Shown: positions 52,479-62,285 of the stretch, piece after piece
Position numbering within the stretch: the stretch's first letter is position 1
How the letters are laid out: each line of letters opens with the position of its first letter
Assembly (NCBI RefSeq): GCF_004118375.1
Contig: NZ_SDHX01000002.1
Span: forward strand, 919,001-983,000
Reading direction: 5' to 3'
DNA from: Oleiharenicola lentus
Lineage (GTDB): Bacteria > Verrucomicrobiota > Verrucomicrobiia > Opitutales > Opitutaceae
DNA length: 64,000 bases
Translations under genes and position numbers: made by a program
The notes under the pieces: model-generated
Seen by the model: only the letters and a program-made list of their open reading frames with translations
Told to the model about the DNA's origin: nothing
Database searches by the model: none

Positions 52479-53132
52479 TTACTCCTCCCTCAGCACCGGG
52501 AGGTGTTCACAGAGGTCCATGACGGCAACAACCTCCTTCTTCGACCCGTAGTATTCACGCACATGTTCAAAAGTCTTGGGATATTTGCGGCGGAAGGCCG
52601 TCCCGAGCTTGGCATTGCCCGCAAGGATGTTGGCCAGCCGCCGACCGCTTTTGAAAAACTTCATCGGCCATTCGGTGCCGATGGTGTAAAGCTCCCGCGT
52701 CTTGTCGGTCTCGGCCTCCGCGAGGAAGAAGAAATCCTTGAATATCTTGTTCTGCCGGATGACCTCAGAACCACCCTGCCACTGAATGAAAGTGAATTCA
52801 GCGATGCGCCGGTTGGTCTCCAAGTCGAATCCCTTACCGGTATTGCCTGCGCCGAGCGACAGCGATTCGACCCTCTCGCCCTTTTCGAGGATGGAAGGCA
52901 GCGCCAGTAGAATACCAAGGGCATGCACGATTTCGTTTATCTGACTGGAATGCTTTTTGACCAAGAGCGCCGCCAGTAGGACCTCCGCCTCGATGCCCAA
53001 CTCGGAAATCGCCGTGGCGGCGTCGCTGGCCTTGATTCCAACAAGGCGGCGCTCGACCCCTGCGAGGGTCTTCCCTAGCGAAGCACCGCGGAAATTCGTG
53101 ATCAGGGAGGATGCGTGACGAAGGTCGCTCAT
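52479..53132 (-). CDS. Hypothetical protein, last gene of the defence-like operon
   Basis: A 217-aa soluble protein. Its first half is helical (GIKASDAATAISELGIEAEVLLAALL). The second half has GKGFDLETNRRIAEFTFIQW, then IRQNKIFKDFFFLAEAETDK and YTIGTE. The D...E-x pattern of alternating strands resembles a PD-(D/E)xK nuclease core, but the position expected for Lys is Thr, so either the alignment is wrong or the site is dead. The family is not recognised. It follows the AbiGi-like gene by 71 bp and is the last gene of a four-gene minus-strand set. Confidence 0.7.
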   Translation of the reverse strand: MSDLRHASSLITNFRGASLGKTLAGVERRLVGIKASDAATAISELGIEAEVLLAALLVKKHSSQINEIVHALGILLALPSILEKGERVESLSLGAGNTGKGFDLETNRRIAEFTFIQWQGGSEVIRQNKIFKDFFFLAEAETDKTRELYTIGTEWPMKFFKSGRRLANILAGNAKLGTAFRRKYPKTFEHVREYYGSKKEVVAVMDLCEHLPVLREE

Positions 53133-53203
53133 GGTTGATCGGCGCTAGGGTGATTCAAAGGTGGCAGCGCCAACCGGTAATACCGAGATTAACCTATTAC
53201 TGT

Positions 53204-54103
53204 TTATGGAGGTGGTTGCGGAAGCGCTGAGATTGGGACGACAGCAATGACATCGCCCTCCTCCTTTACTACCTGCCTAGCCTCGGCTGCGTAGGCGTCG
53301 GGCACAATAAGGCGGCGCGCTTCATGTAAGAGGTGGCGACCACCAACTTCGGAGAATATCGAACAATGGTTGACGCGGGGCTCACCACAGAAGTCGGCCA
53401 TAAAGAAAATTGGCGCGATCTTGAGAAGCTCTTCACGAGCTTGGTCGCCCAATGGAGGATAGTGCCATACCCCCTTGTAGGCCATGTTGGGCACGATTTT
53501 CCATTCGCGTTGGCGGAAGAACTGAAGCGGCGAAGAGGTCGGAAGATCGGTCGGATAATACAGGTTGAGGATGGTCTCAACGGCGAAGGCGAGCGTTTCC
53601 ACTGGGTGCGCGTGCGGGAAAATTTCGCTCATGACTTTGCCCCTTGCAGCGAGCAGGTCCTTGTCTGGTGATTCGCCGAGTTTCCAAAGCTTGAACAGCG
53701 CTTCGTAGGCCGAGCCTAGATGACGCAAAACCTGGTCGCCAGCATCGTGGAGCAATTCGCCGCCCCTAATTGCAGTGGTTAAGTAAGCAGCGGGCTGGGC
53801 TCCGAATCCCCGCAGGACTTGCGCGTCGAACTCGAGAGAGAAGTCGCCAAAGACTTCCTGGTGCGCACGCACATTAACTTCCTCCAATGCGGTGAAGCAG
53901 ATACGTTTTTGCCGAATTGTGGCAGCCGGAAGGGCCCCTACAGCGGGTGCAGTCTGAAGCTCATCCACCATCAGCAAGCCCCTCTTGAGCATGGAGCGAA
54001 GCATCCCCATCGAGATACGTCGGTTCGCATCCTTCCCGTAGTGCCGATGGAAGCTATGGTAGAGGTAGATTTCAGCATTCGGGACAACGGCCGGGCAGCT
54101 CAT
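53204..54103 (-). CDS. AbiGi-like abortive-infection family protein
   Basis: A 299-aa soluble protein. The N-terminal pattern resembles the AbiGi antitoxin-type family: a YHSFHRHYG opening, LRSMLKRGLLMVDE, RICFTALEEVNVRAHQEVFGDFSLEFD and VLRGFGAQPAAYLTT. It is close in layout to 'ICF..L.E..H...YG.fGi.F....l...GaxPv.Y'. The C-terminal part holds FCGEPRVNHCSIFSEVGGRHLLHEARRLIVP. This is a motif-level resemblance only. It lies 29 bp after the 234-aa gene, within the operon led by the giant STAND protein, and may act as its regulator or toxin partner. Confidence 0.6.
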   Translation of the reverse strand: MSCPAVVPNAEIYLYHSFHRHYGKDANRRISMGMLRSMLKRGLLMVDELQTAPAVGALPAATIRQKRICFTALEEVNVRAHQEVFGDFSLEFDAQVLRGFGAQPAAYLTTAIRGGELLHDAGDQVLRHLGSAYEALFKLWKLGESPDKDLLAARGKVMSEIFPHAHPVETLAFAVETILNLYYPTDLPTSSPLQFFRQREWKIVPNMAYKGVWHYPPLGDQAREELLKIAPIFFMADFCGEPRVNHCSIFSEVGGRHLLHEARRLIVPDAYAAEARQVVKEEGDVIAVVPISALPQPPP

Positions 54104-54132
54104 GGTATTGTGGACACGAGTGAACTGGCTGG

Positions 54133-54837
54133 CTAGGCCTTCGACTTAGGCGACGAAAGCTCTTCCAGGCGACGCTTGAAGTCCTTCTGGACCGCCGCCG
54201 CCGCCCCAATGAAGTGCGCGAGCTGCTCGATCCGTTTTTGCAAATACTGTTTAGTTTCCTCGGCCTCCACTGCCGAGTCCAAAGTCTCGAAATACCTGCG
54301 TCGCGCCATCAGTCGGGTGACACCGATCACATCGCCTTCCTTGGCCTTCGCCTGGATACATTTCAGGTAGGCCTTGGTTCGAGGCGTCTTGGCCTGTTCG
54401 ACAGCGGTCTCCAAAGCCACTTCGATAAGAATCCGAGCTGTTCGGTCCGTCCACACAATGAATCTCGCCATCTTCACCACGTCGGCCGACCTCTTATCCG
54501 TCGCACGTTTCTCGTCGAAATCCCGGATATAGTAACCATGTCGGCGATCAGGACTGATGGTCTCCAGTGCGCGTAATACGGGGTCGAATCCGGCGAAGGG
54601 ATGCAACCCGCTCGGCATGGAATCCCGGTGACGCCAAAGTTGCAGAATAGCCGCAAAACACCGATCCTGCGCCTTGGCCCGCTCCTTGCCCGTTGCCTTA
54701 TTCAGCTCAGTCATTTGCTCAGCCAGGTAGTGCGCCACCCAGCGGGACAGCGGGGTGGAGTGTGACTCCGATTTCAGGTCGGCGATCAGCGCCTCACCCA
54801 ACTCGATAGTCTTTTTTGGGGTCTCGAAGCCAGCCAT
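54133..54837 (-). CDS. Hypothetical helical protein, second gene of the defence-like operon
   Basis: A 234-aa soluble, mostly alpha-helical protein starting MAGFETPKKTIELGEALIAD. Notable segments are WVAHYLAEQMTELNKATGKERAKAQDRCFAAILQLWRHRD, a PSGLHPFAGFDPVLRALETISPDRR block and a C-terminal heptad-rich helix (YLQKRIEQLAHFIGAAAAVQ). Its start lies inside the end of the giant STAND gene (44-bp overlap), so it is tightly coupled; a start at 54900 is also possible. I do not recognise the family. The repeated association with an ATPase-led operon suggests an adaptor role, which is only inferred. Confidence 0.75.
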   Translation of the reverse strand: MAGFETPKKTIELGEALIADLKSESHSTPLSRWVAHYLAEQMTELNKATGKERAKAQDRCFAAILQLWRHRDSMPSGLHPFAGFDPVLRALETISPDRRHGYYIRDFDEKRATDKRSADVVKMARFIVWTDRTARILIEVALETAVEQAKTPRTKAYLKCIQAKAKEGDVIGVTRLMARRRYFETLDSAVEAEETKQYLQKRIEQLAHFIGAAAAVQKDFKRRLEELSSPKSKA

Positions 54838-57800
54838 CGGCGGACAGAATGAAGATTTGGTGGGAGGATGGAACCCCGTATTCAGGGTATCGCCTTCCAT
54901 AGCCGCGGTCGGTCTTGCGGTCAATCGACACGCTGAAGATCAGATGCCGTTTCGTTGCTCTGCACAGTTCGAGCAATAAATCGGGCGACGCCACCAACCG
55001 GCTGCCACTGCGGCAGAGGTTCTCTCGGTGGCCACGAGGGTGGCGCTCGCGCTCGCTCCATAGCTCCGCTCGGGCGACAAGATCGTGACGCTTGGCCCGG
55101 CGCCATTCGCGCCCTTCCAGATCGGTGGTCAATTTCAAGAGGGTCGCGAAGCTGGGTCCGATGCGAAAGCCGGGATAGCTGATTTCTCGCGCGAACGGAT
55201 CCATACGGTCGAGGCGAGGATCTCCGCCGTTCCGTTCCAGTATCCACCCCTTTAGATCGAAGGGGGCATCGCCGAAACCGGCATCACGTTGCCGATAGTT
55301 GGGGAGAAAAAACCCACTGGGCTCCTCCGCCCAACGTAGGGAGTTTGCGAGCGCACTCGCCGCCTCTGGTCTGACGAGCGCGCTGCTCACCCGGACGGTT
55401 TCAACTCTTTGGGAATCATGATCGGTCCACGCTCCTTCGGCACACAGCCAGCCAGGTTGGTCGCTCGAGGCGCAGAGGCAATCGACGAAATCCGCCGTAT
55501 TGACCGACCAGAGCCAGTGCTCCTCCCGCGAGTGCCGGAGCCAGGCGCGCCGCACGCGTGGCACAGGGTCTCGTCGGTCCGCCAGCCAGCGTCCATCAGT
55601 GCGGGTTAGGCGGTGACGGCGCAGCCAATAGTCCCATTCGTTCTCGTTATCATGTTGGTCCGCCGGTGTCACTACCCGCATCTTTTGCACCAGCTTGCCT
55701 GCCACGATGTGCATGGCATGGTAGGCAAAATAGAACTCCTGATCATCGGTCCGTGGGTAGTCGCACTTGTGGTAATGCACACCGCGGTCCTTGTTGAACC
55801 ATTGGTGGTGGCGGGCGTCCTGCTTGAAGTCATCGCTCCCCACGCCGTTCAGGTCTTTCACGACGATTTCCTTGGCCAGCTCAATCACCTGCGCCTTGTC
55901 GGCACCGAATACATTCGCGAGTGGTTCGAGCCAGTGGTCGTCGAAATCCGTGTTAAATTGGTATTTGAGCGAGGCATCGACCTCGCCGCGCGTGTGCCAC
56001 GGTGTCGAAATCGGCTTCGCGTTGGACTTCACCCGCCGACGCGGCCCGGTCGGCCGGCCGATGCGTTCGAGCCGGCGGAGGACGGAGGGTGTCAGTGTGC
56101 TCGGTTTCGCCTTAGCGACCCGCAGAGCGGCTTCCGCCGCGGTTCGCTGGATCAGGACATGCGGCAGGCCACCGTGCGCGATGCTGGCCAGTGCCTTCGC
56201 GTGGCCCACCAGCGTCTGCGGGTGGTCGACGGCGGCGCGATGCAGACCAAAGAGTAAGTAGAGACGCGCGTGCAGGTGGTAGAACAGATACGTGCGTCCT
56301 CCAAACGCCCCGCAGTTTCCGCGACGGTCCCATTCGAGGAGAGCCCGAATTAGGTGATCGCACCCGGATTCGGCCCAGCGTCGCACGCAATGCACCGCCT
56401 GCCAGCGAGTCTCGGCATAGGGCGAACCGAGCGCTGCCCACACAAAGCCGGCGAGAGACTCGGACGGGGATTCCGGGGCCCGGAGATGTTCCGTCCAGAG
56501 GCCATCGCCTCTTTCTTTACTGAGCTGACGCTCGAATCGCTGCAGACCAAAGTCCAACAGCTCACCCGCTTCCGCCGGTGACAAGCGCCAGGCGCCGCTG
56601 GCGATGAATCCGAAGAAGGCGCCGGCATGTAGCACGCCCTCCCACGCCGCCAAGCCCTCCCCGATGCCTACGCAGATCGCCTCCATTTCGGTGTCGTTGA
56701 TCCCGTGGAAATCCCGCAGGGCGCCGCGGCGGTAAAAATTACAGAGCTCAAACGCGCACCGCCGTCCCACCTTGCCGAGGTAGTCGGGCCAGTAGCGGCT
56801 GACCGAAGCGAGGTGCAACCAGCGCTTCCGTGCAGCCGCGATGATATGCCCGAAAGTGACGTAACTGGCGTCGGCCTCCTCAAGCGTGAGAGCCAGGAAG
56901 GCAGTTTCGCGGCCTACAGGAACCCGGTCGAGAAGTTCGGGCAGAGAGGACCGCCACGAGCCGGCCTTGTCGAGCGCGGAGCGCGCCAGCTGTAGGCCCT
57001 CCGCCGTTGACACGTCCGCGCCCGGGATGGAAGCCCAAGCCGCCGCCCATGCTTGCTTTTCCTTTTCTTCCTCGGCCGGGTTGGGTGCGAGCGAGGGGCC
57101 GGCGTGCGCCACCATCTCGGCCTTCGCCGGCTGCGATGGCACTATCAAACCCCTCTGCGCCGCAACTGCCATTAGCTTTTCCATGGAAGTGCCATGGCCA
57201 TGCTCCATTGACAGGTCAGACTCCAATCGCGCCAGCAACTCTGGCAGCCTTGAAGAATCGGTCTCGGCAGCTAAACATGAGCACGCGAATTCCTCCGAGC
57301 CCCGACAGGCTTCAAAACCGCTTAGACCCCAAGCCTCCTTGGTCGACACCGCCTTTCGCTCCAACAATTCCTCTGCGACAGCGATGACCTGCTCACCGAA
57401 CCAACCGATCTCTCGGTCCCGCCATCGGCTGAGGCCCGCAATACCCGCCGCAGGGTTGAGGTGTGTCACTTCTCGGATTGCGTCGCATCTCTCGAATTTG
57501 TCGCTAGTGCCTTCGTAGTCGCCTACCTCCTCCGCGACGCGCAACATGCGATATGCGAGTTCTTGAGCGGCTGCGCCGCCTGCCGCGCGCCGCTCCGCGA
57601 CGGCCATAATAGCCTGCCACCGCTCCAGCACTTCATCGCCAAACCGCGAAATCACCTGCCCCGCTTCGTCAAAATAGGCCGCAGCCTCAGCGCGCTTCGC
57701 GACCAGGACCGCGCGAGCCAGGTTCATATAGGAAGAGGCATGGTCCTGTGGGTTGCCTTCCCAAGGCCCCCGCAGTTCGGCAACACAGGACTCTTCCATT

Positions 57801-60800
57801 GGTGCTCGCAGGGCCTCCAAGTGCGAAAGACGCAGCGCTGCTCGAAGCACTGGGATGCGCCGTCCGAGCCAAAACTTGAAGGTCTTGCTCCTGATCGTTC
57901 CGTCGAGGAACGCCTGCAACTCTGTGTCCGAGACATTGCGTTTCCACATCAGCGTCGCGAAGCGCGCATCAGCTATCTCGAGCCTGAGGCGTCCCTCGGA
58001 CCTATAGTTCGAGATATAAGCTGAGTTGGAGCGCTCCCGCGCCTTGTCTAGCGCGATGGCACAGGCATCGGGCACGCCGACTAGCAGTTTCGCTCGTAGG
58101 AAATACCACGGTATGAGCGCCGCGAGAAAGGAGTCGCCTTCCTTCTCATCGGCGGAGCGTTGGATTTTCTGCGCGGATTCGGCGGGCTCGGGCGGCAGCA
58201 TGTTTCCAAGCGTCGGTTCGTCCGCGCCCGCGAGCACCGCGCGCAGCGCTGCTGCACGGAGAAAGTGCTCTCGGTGATCACCTCCGTAGTCGCTACGCAC
58301 ATTCCTATCCGCCGTGAGCGCAACACACCTATCGAGCGCCGCCCGGATCTCGGTCACCGGTAAACCGTGCGCCGCACAGGCTTCTAGCGTGGAAATAACG
58401 GCGGCGACGAGCGGGTTGCGCAGCTCAAATTGCGGCGCCCCCTTGGCTAAGTCGGTGTCATTGACGAGGAACTTAAGCGTGGCATCGAGTGTGCCTGCCG
58501 GTGGCAGATGCCCTACCTGGCCCAGCTCGTGCGCGACTGCGAGCATGAGGAATGGCACTTTCAGACCCTGCCGCGCGATCTCCTCGATTTCTTGGAACCG
58601 GCCGGCGTCGACCAACCGGGAAATCACAGGACCGCCCAGTCGGAATGGTAGGTCACGCGGGCGCCAACGACCCATTTCCTCGACCAGCCCCTTGGGGCCG
58701 TCCAGCGCGAGGTGAGCCCATAGCATTTCGACAAGGTGGTGGTCCTCTACCCGGCGCGGGCGCGGGCCCCAGCTTCCCTTTTCCTTTTTGTTGTCCTCGG
58801 CCACGACCGCATACAGCCAGCCCATACCGGATCGCAGGTAACCGCGACCCTCGCCCTTGAAGTCCGGCACCGAGCACAATAGAGACGCTGTATAGAGATT
58901 CTCGCAGCCTGGCCAGGCGCGGCCGAGCTTGTGCTGCAGCGCGAGCTCCTGCACCCGGTGGGGGGCCAGCAACACGGCGACCAGGTCGGTGTTTTCGGCG
59001 AACATTGCCAACTGCCGCCCGTCTCCTGCCATCTCCTCACCGGCCCTGAACGCAATCCGCATCGCGTCTGCCAGTTTTCGCTCGCCCATTGCTGCCTTGA
59101 AGGCGAATTGGAGTCGATCAATCCGCACCGCGCGTTCATCGAGCTGGTTGTTGACCGGGAGGTGTGCGTCAGACAAGGCAAGGTCGATGACCTGCTGGTA
59201 ATCTCCGGCGCGGAAGAGCAACCGAGGCAACGCCTGCGCCACGTAGGTAAACTGGCCGGCGAGCGGTTTGAGCCGCGTGGCAAACTCGGCGATTCGGCTC
59301 TGATCGGCACTGAAGCGCTTCAGGAACCAGGTTTCTGTTGGTTCGTCCCGGAACTGAACTGAATTGTCCGTCAGGAGCAGCGCCCGACCCAGGTCGAATG
59401 CGAAGCTGCGTATTTCCTCAATGCTAACACCGGCGGCGCGTGCCAACACCTCCAGCGGGATAAACGGGGGCAGGTTGGCGAGGCCGTAGCAGATCGCGTC
59501 CATCTGCGCAGCGAAAGCCATGCCGTGGGTCGACTTCAGGGTCGCAGTCGCCTTGTCGAGCCGGGCGGCGATCTGGTCGTCCACGCCAGTGACACGAGGA
59601 CCAAGATTGGTGAGGACTCCCGTAAGCGTGGCACCGGGCAGTCCCATCTCCTGAGCCTGAACCCGCGGGTTGCCCATCGAAAGTCGGTGAAATTCGTTTA
59701 CGTCGTTGTCGGTGGCCTCTGGGAACTTGGTTCGCAGGTGAGCCGCGCTCTCCGCCCAGCTGAATTCCCGCAGCGACATAGGGCGCACCGTAGGCGCAGG
59801 CCTAAGCAGGTGTTTTCGCTCGGAACGGCAAAGCATCGTTAGGCAGCATCCAGGCGGCAGCTTCACTTGGAGCAGCTCTGCCGCGAAGCAGGGCTGGGGA
59901 GGAGGACCGGCTGCGACCATCTCCGCGTTGTCGGCAGCGTCCACGAGCAACACCAGCTTCGCGCCTGATGTCTTCTCGCGCAGGGCCGTCACCGCCTGTT
60001 GCAAGCGGAGCGCGAACGCCTTGAAAAATTCGTGGGGATCGACGCCATCGCGCGGCAGTAATGGCTGGCAAAGACCGTGAACCGCCAGCTCGTTCGCCAT
60101 TTGCACCAGCGCGTCACGCGCCCGATGCCGCGGTTGCGCGGGATTGCGGTAGGTCGCGTTTCCGAAGCAATCGTAGACCAGCGCTACCGAGCCGGAGGGC
60201 ACCGATCGAGCGATCTGGCAGGCGACAACCGTCTTCCCGACTCCTCCCTCGGCATGGATGATCGCCGGCGCGGAATCGTCGAGAACGTGCGCCAATAGCT
60301 CATCATGCTGTTCTCGCCTGAGCAGTTGGTCCGGCGGGTCGAAGGCGGGCAGTGCCGGGAAGAGCTGTTCCGCCGTCGCGTTGAGCCGTAGCAGCACGTC
60401 TTCCCGGCGGATCAAGCCGTCGGCACGGCCGCGCTCGTCCTTCGGCATCACCCGATCCGCGACAAGATTGACGAGCCGGTCCGCGTCATCGCTATCCACG
60501 AAGCCGACCACACACTCAGTGAGTTCGCCATGTAGCAGACGTTTCTGAGCGGCATATTCCTGCTCTCCGTCGCGGAACACGAGTTTCTTGAAGAAATTCT
60601 GCACGGCTTCACCCTTCAGTCCTGTGGCGGCCACGAGATCACGATGAAGTTTCGTAGTGGCCGCGGCGCCGGTGGCCAATTCGCCCGCGGCCGCCTTGAG
60701 GTTTGCCGCTACAGGACGGTTACTCACGAAGGCAAAGAAATGCTCGCGTTTCCTTGTATCGGTCGCGGTCGACTTCACCACTGCGCGAAACCGCTCCCCA

Positions 60801-61150
60801 AATCCCTCCAGCGTCCCCTTAAGTTCGCTCAATACGAAATGCTGGTCCACGCGCCGCGTCGAATGCTTGAGCTGGCTGTAGGTGACCATCTCGCTGCCAT
60901 CAGGCCTGTTCTCGTATTCCGAAAGATCGATGACGTATTCGCCAGGCAGCGGCTCCGTTGAGGCCTCCACTCCGATCGCCGTGAGCGGCGAGCGCGGATG
61001 AGCCATGCGTAAACAGCGCCGGGCCGCCCAGCGATAGTGGAACATGTCTCCTGCCCGCGAATCGCGAACCTTCGTGTTCGGCGGATTGGTAAGCGGATTG
61101 GGATCTTGGTCGGGTGTCATGGACGACGCGTTGGCGGAGTCCTGTATCAT
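54794..61150 (-). CDS. Giant STAND NTPase with N-terminal Cap4-like nuclease domain (Avs-like)
   Basis: A 2118-aa protein. Residues about 25-190 resemble the Cap4/DUF4297 dsDNA nuclease: AGDMFHYRWAARRCLRMAH, then the PD-(D/E)xK-like residues E62 (GVEAS), D75 (VIDLSEY) and K95 in SQLKHS. A STAND ATPase domain follows: Walker A GGVGKT at 302-307, ALVYDCFG after it and Walker B LVLLVDAAD near 399-406. About 1500 residues of helical repeats probably sense a ligand. This order matches Avs-type antiphage sensors. The start at 61150 has an AGAGG box; starts at 61120 and 61288 are possible. It leads a four-gene operon in the island next to tRNA-Val. Confidence 0.82.
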   Translation of the reverse strand: MIQDSANASSMTPDQDPNPLTNPPNTKVRDSRAGDMFHYRWAARRCLRMAHPRSPLTAIGVEASTEPLPGEYVIDLSEYENRPDGSEMVTYSQLKHSTRRVDQHFVLSELKGTLEGFGERFRAVVKSTATDTRKREHFFAFVSNRPVAANLKAAAGELATGAAATTKLHRDLVAATGLKGEAVQNFFKKLVFRDGEQEYAAQKRLLHGELTECVVGFVDSDDADRLVNLVADRVMPKDERGRADGLIRREDVLLRLNATAEQLFPALPAFDPPDQLLRREQHDELLAHVLDDSAPAIIHAEGGVGKTVVACQIARSVPSGSVALVYDCFGNATYRNPAQPRHRARDALVQMANELAVHGLCQPLLPRDGVDPHEFFKAFALRLQQAVTALREKTSGAKLVLLVDAADNAEMVAAGPPPQPCFAAELLQVKLPPGCCLTMLCRSERKHLLRPAPTVRPMSLREFSWAESAAHLRTKFPEATDNDVNEFHRLSMGNPRVQAQEMGLPGATLTGVLTNLGPRVTGVDDQIAARLDKATATLKSTHGMAFAAQMDAICYGLANLPPFIPLEVLARAAGVSIEEIRSFAFDLGRALLLTDNSVQFRDEPTETWFLKRFSADQSRIAEFATRLKPLAGQFTYVAQALPRLLFRAGDYQQVIDLALSDAHLPVNNQLDERAVRIDRLQFAFKAAMGERKLADAMRIAFRAGEEMAGDGRQLAMFAENTDLVAVLLAPHRVQELALQHKLGRAWPGCENLYTASLLCSVPDFKGEGRGYLRSGMGWLYAVVAEDNKKEKGSWGPRPRRVEDHHLVEMLWAHLALDGPKGLVEEMGRWRPRDLPFRLGGPVISRLVDAGRFQEIEEIARQGLKVPFLMLAVAHELGQVGHLPPAGTLDATLKFLVNDTDLAKGAPQFELRNPLVAAVISTLEACAAHGLPVTEIRAALDRCVALTADRNVRSDYGGDHREHFLRAAALRAVLAGADEPTLGNMLPPEPAESAQKIQRSADEKEGDSFLAALIPWYFLRAKLLVGVPDACAIALDKARERSNSAYISNYRSEGRLRLEIADARFATLMWKRNVSDTELQAFLDGTIRSKTFKFWLGRRIPVLRAALRLSHLEALRAPMEESCVAELRGPWEGNPQDHASSYMNLARAVLVAKRAEAAAYFDEAGQVISRFGDEVLERWQAIMAVAERRAAGGAAAQELAYRMLRVAEEVGDYEGTSDKFERCDAIREVTHLNPAAGIAGLSRWRDREIGWFGEQVIAVAEELLERKAVSTKEAWGLSGFEACRGSEEFACSCLAAETDSSRLPELLARLESDLSMEHGHGTSMEKLMAVAAQRGLIVPSQPAKAEMVAHAGPSLAPNPAEEEKEKQAWAAAWASIPGADVSTAEGLQLARSALDKAGSWRSSLPELLDRVPVGRETAFLALTLEEADASYVTFGHIIAAARKRWLHLASVSRYWPDYLGKVGRRCAFELCNFYRRGALRDFHGINDTEMEAICVGIGEGLAAWEGVLHAGAFFGFIASGAWRLSPAEAGELLDFGLQRFERQLSKERGDGLWTEHLRAPESPSESLAGFVWAALGSPYAETRWQAVHCVRRWAESGCDHLIRALLEWDRRGNCGAFGGRTYLFYHLHARLYLLFGLHRAAVDHPQTLVGHAKALASIAHGGLPHVLIQRTAAEAALRVAKAKPSTLTPSVLRRLERIGRPTGPRRRVKSNAKPISTPWHTRGEVDASLKYQFNTDFDDHWLEPLANVFGADKAQVIELAKEIVVKDLNGVGSDDFKQDARHHQWFNKDRGVHYHKCDYPRTDDQEFYFAYHAMHIVAGKLVQKMRVVTPADQHDNENEWDYWLRRHRLTRTDGRWLADRRDPVPRVRRAWLRHSREEHWLWSVNTADFVDCLCASSDQPGWLCAEGAWTDHDSQRVETVRVSSALVRPEAASALANSLRWAEEPSGFFLPNYRQRDAGFGDAPFDLKGWILERNGGDPRLDRMDPFAREISYPGFRIGPSFATLLKLTTDLEGREWRRAKRHDLVARAELWSERERHPRGHRENLCRSGSRLVASPDLLLELCRATKRHLIFSVSIDRKTDRGYGRRYPEYGVPSSHQIFILSADGWLRDPKKDYRVG

Positions 61151-61883
61151 CCTATTAGCCTCTGCTCCGGTGCCTCGAACGGCAACCCGCAAAGCTTCCG
61201 ACAAGGATTGCCGGCTTAGATGCCAGGTGCGGAAGGATGCAACCTCACAGTCCTCCAGCTCTGCCCGATCTGCGTCGTCACGCTGCATGACTTTGCGCGA
61301 GCGCGACGCGGTGCTTGGCCCGCGCAACTCACATCGAGTTCTTCGCCTAAGCGGCCAAGCGGCTCTTCTGGCAGGCTGATTTCTTGTGGAAGCTGACTTG
61401 GTCGGGAAATGTGCGTGCCGCCCTCCGAGGTGGATCGGTTTCTTTACCTAGTCACTGTCCAGGGACGCGACGGATCGAAATCTCACATGAAGGTAAGCTT
61501 CGAGATATCTCCAACCGCAGGTATCTCCAAGATGAAGGCGAAGAGAGGAAGCCCGCCCTCAGCGAGTTTGGCCTGAACCCCAACATACTGAGTTCCGAAT
61601 AGGGCGTAGAGTGAGGCGGCTTACCGTCGGTCGAATCGCGTCTCATCGATTCCATTGAGGCTTCAGCAAGGCTGCGGCGTAAACCGCATGCGTGATTTAC
61701 ATGCAAGCCATTGTATAACAATACGTTAAATCCTTCACCCTTTCCAGCTCTAGGGATCGAAATCGGCTCGCTACAAAACGAGGAAAGTCTAGGATGGATC
61801 GTGTATATCCTTATCTACGAGCACTTTGAATGCCGTTACCACACTCTCTTAACTGAGCGGGTGGAGTATCCCTTAATTTGGAG
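61151..61883. other. Gene-poor, lower-GC gap of the island
   Basis: About 730 bp without a supportable gene; short open frames here lack family features. It contains an ATTGT-ATA-ACAAT palindrome (61710-61722) and a TGT-starting AT-rich stretch that could be a transposon end. The promoter of the giant STAND gene must lie in its left part. Confidence 0.5.
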
Positions 61884-62285
61884 TCAGGACTGTTTCGCAG
61901 CCCGCGCGGCCGCCTTGGCCGCGTTGATTTTTGCTAGGGTTGCCCGCGCGGCCGCGAGCTTCCGCTCGGATTTTGACGCACCTCCCTTAGCACCCAGTTG
62001 GCCCATCACCGCCTTGACGGATGTTGCAGCTACGGGAGGTGGTGGTGGCGGCGGCGGTGCTTGCACGGCTGGCTCAACGAAGAGAGCTCTCAAGCCGGCC
62101 AAGTTCGGGCTGCCTTTGCCTCCTTTCTCCGCCCACACCGCCAAGTTCGTGATCCCCATCACGAGGTCGGCATTGAGGGGAGGTAGTCCTGGCCAGATTT
62201 CAACAGCCACGTTGCGAAACTTATACAGTGCCGATCTCGCGGCCAACGCAGTCGCCGAGAGGCTGTTCAACTTCGAGGGAGACAT
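61884..62285 (-). CDS. Hypothetical Pro/Ala-rich protein
   Basis: A 133-aa protein. Residues 1-65 form a folded-looking part (MSPSKLNSLSATALAARSAL, VAVEIWPGLPPLNADLVMGI, NLAVWAEKGGKG). A run of eight prolines follows, and the C-terminus is Lys/Ala-rich and helical (KAVMGQLGAKGGASKSERKL and AKINAAKAAARAAKQ), which may bind nucleic acid. I do not recognise the family. It lies between the defence-like operon and the tandem-repeat region and reads away from the TnsA-like gene. Confidence 0.55.
   Translation of the reverse strand: MSPSKLNSLSATALAARSALYKFRNVAVEIWPGLPPLNADLVMGITNLAVWAEKGGKGSPNLAGLRALFVEPAVQAPPPPPPPPVAATSVKAVMGQLGAKGGASKSERKLAAARATLAKINAAKAAARAAKQS

Noticed and set aside
61384-61721. 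Short frames of 72 and 89 aa on either strand in the 61.4-61.7 kb gap
   Set aside because: No family features, no ribosome-binding site and overlapping each other.
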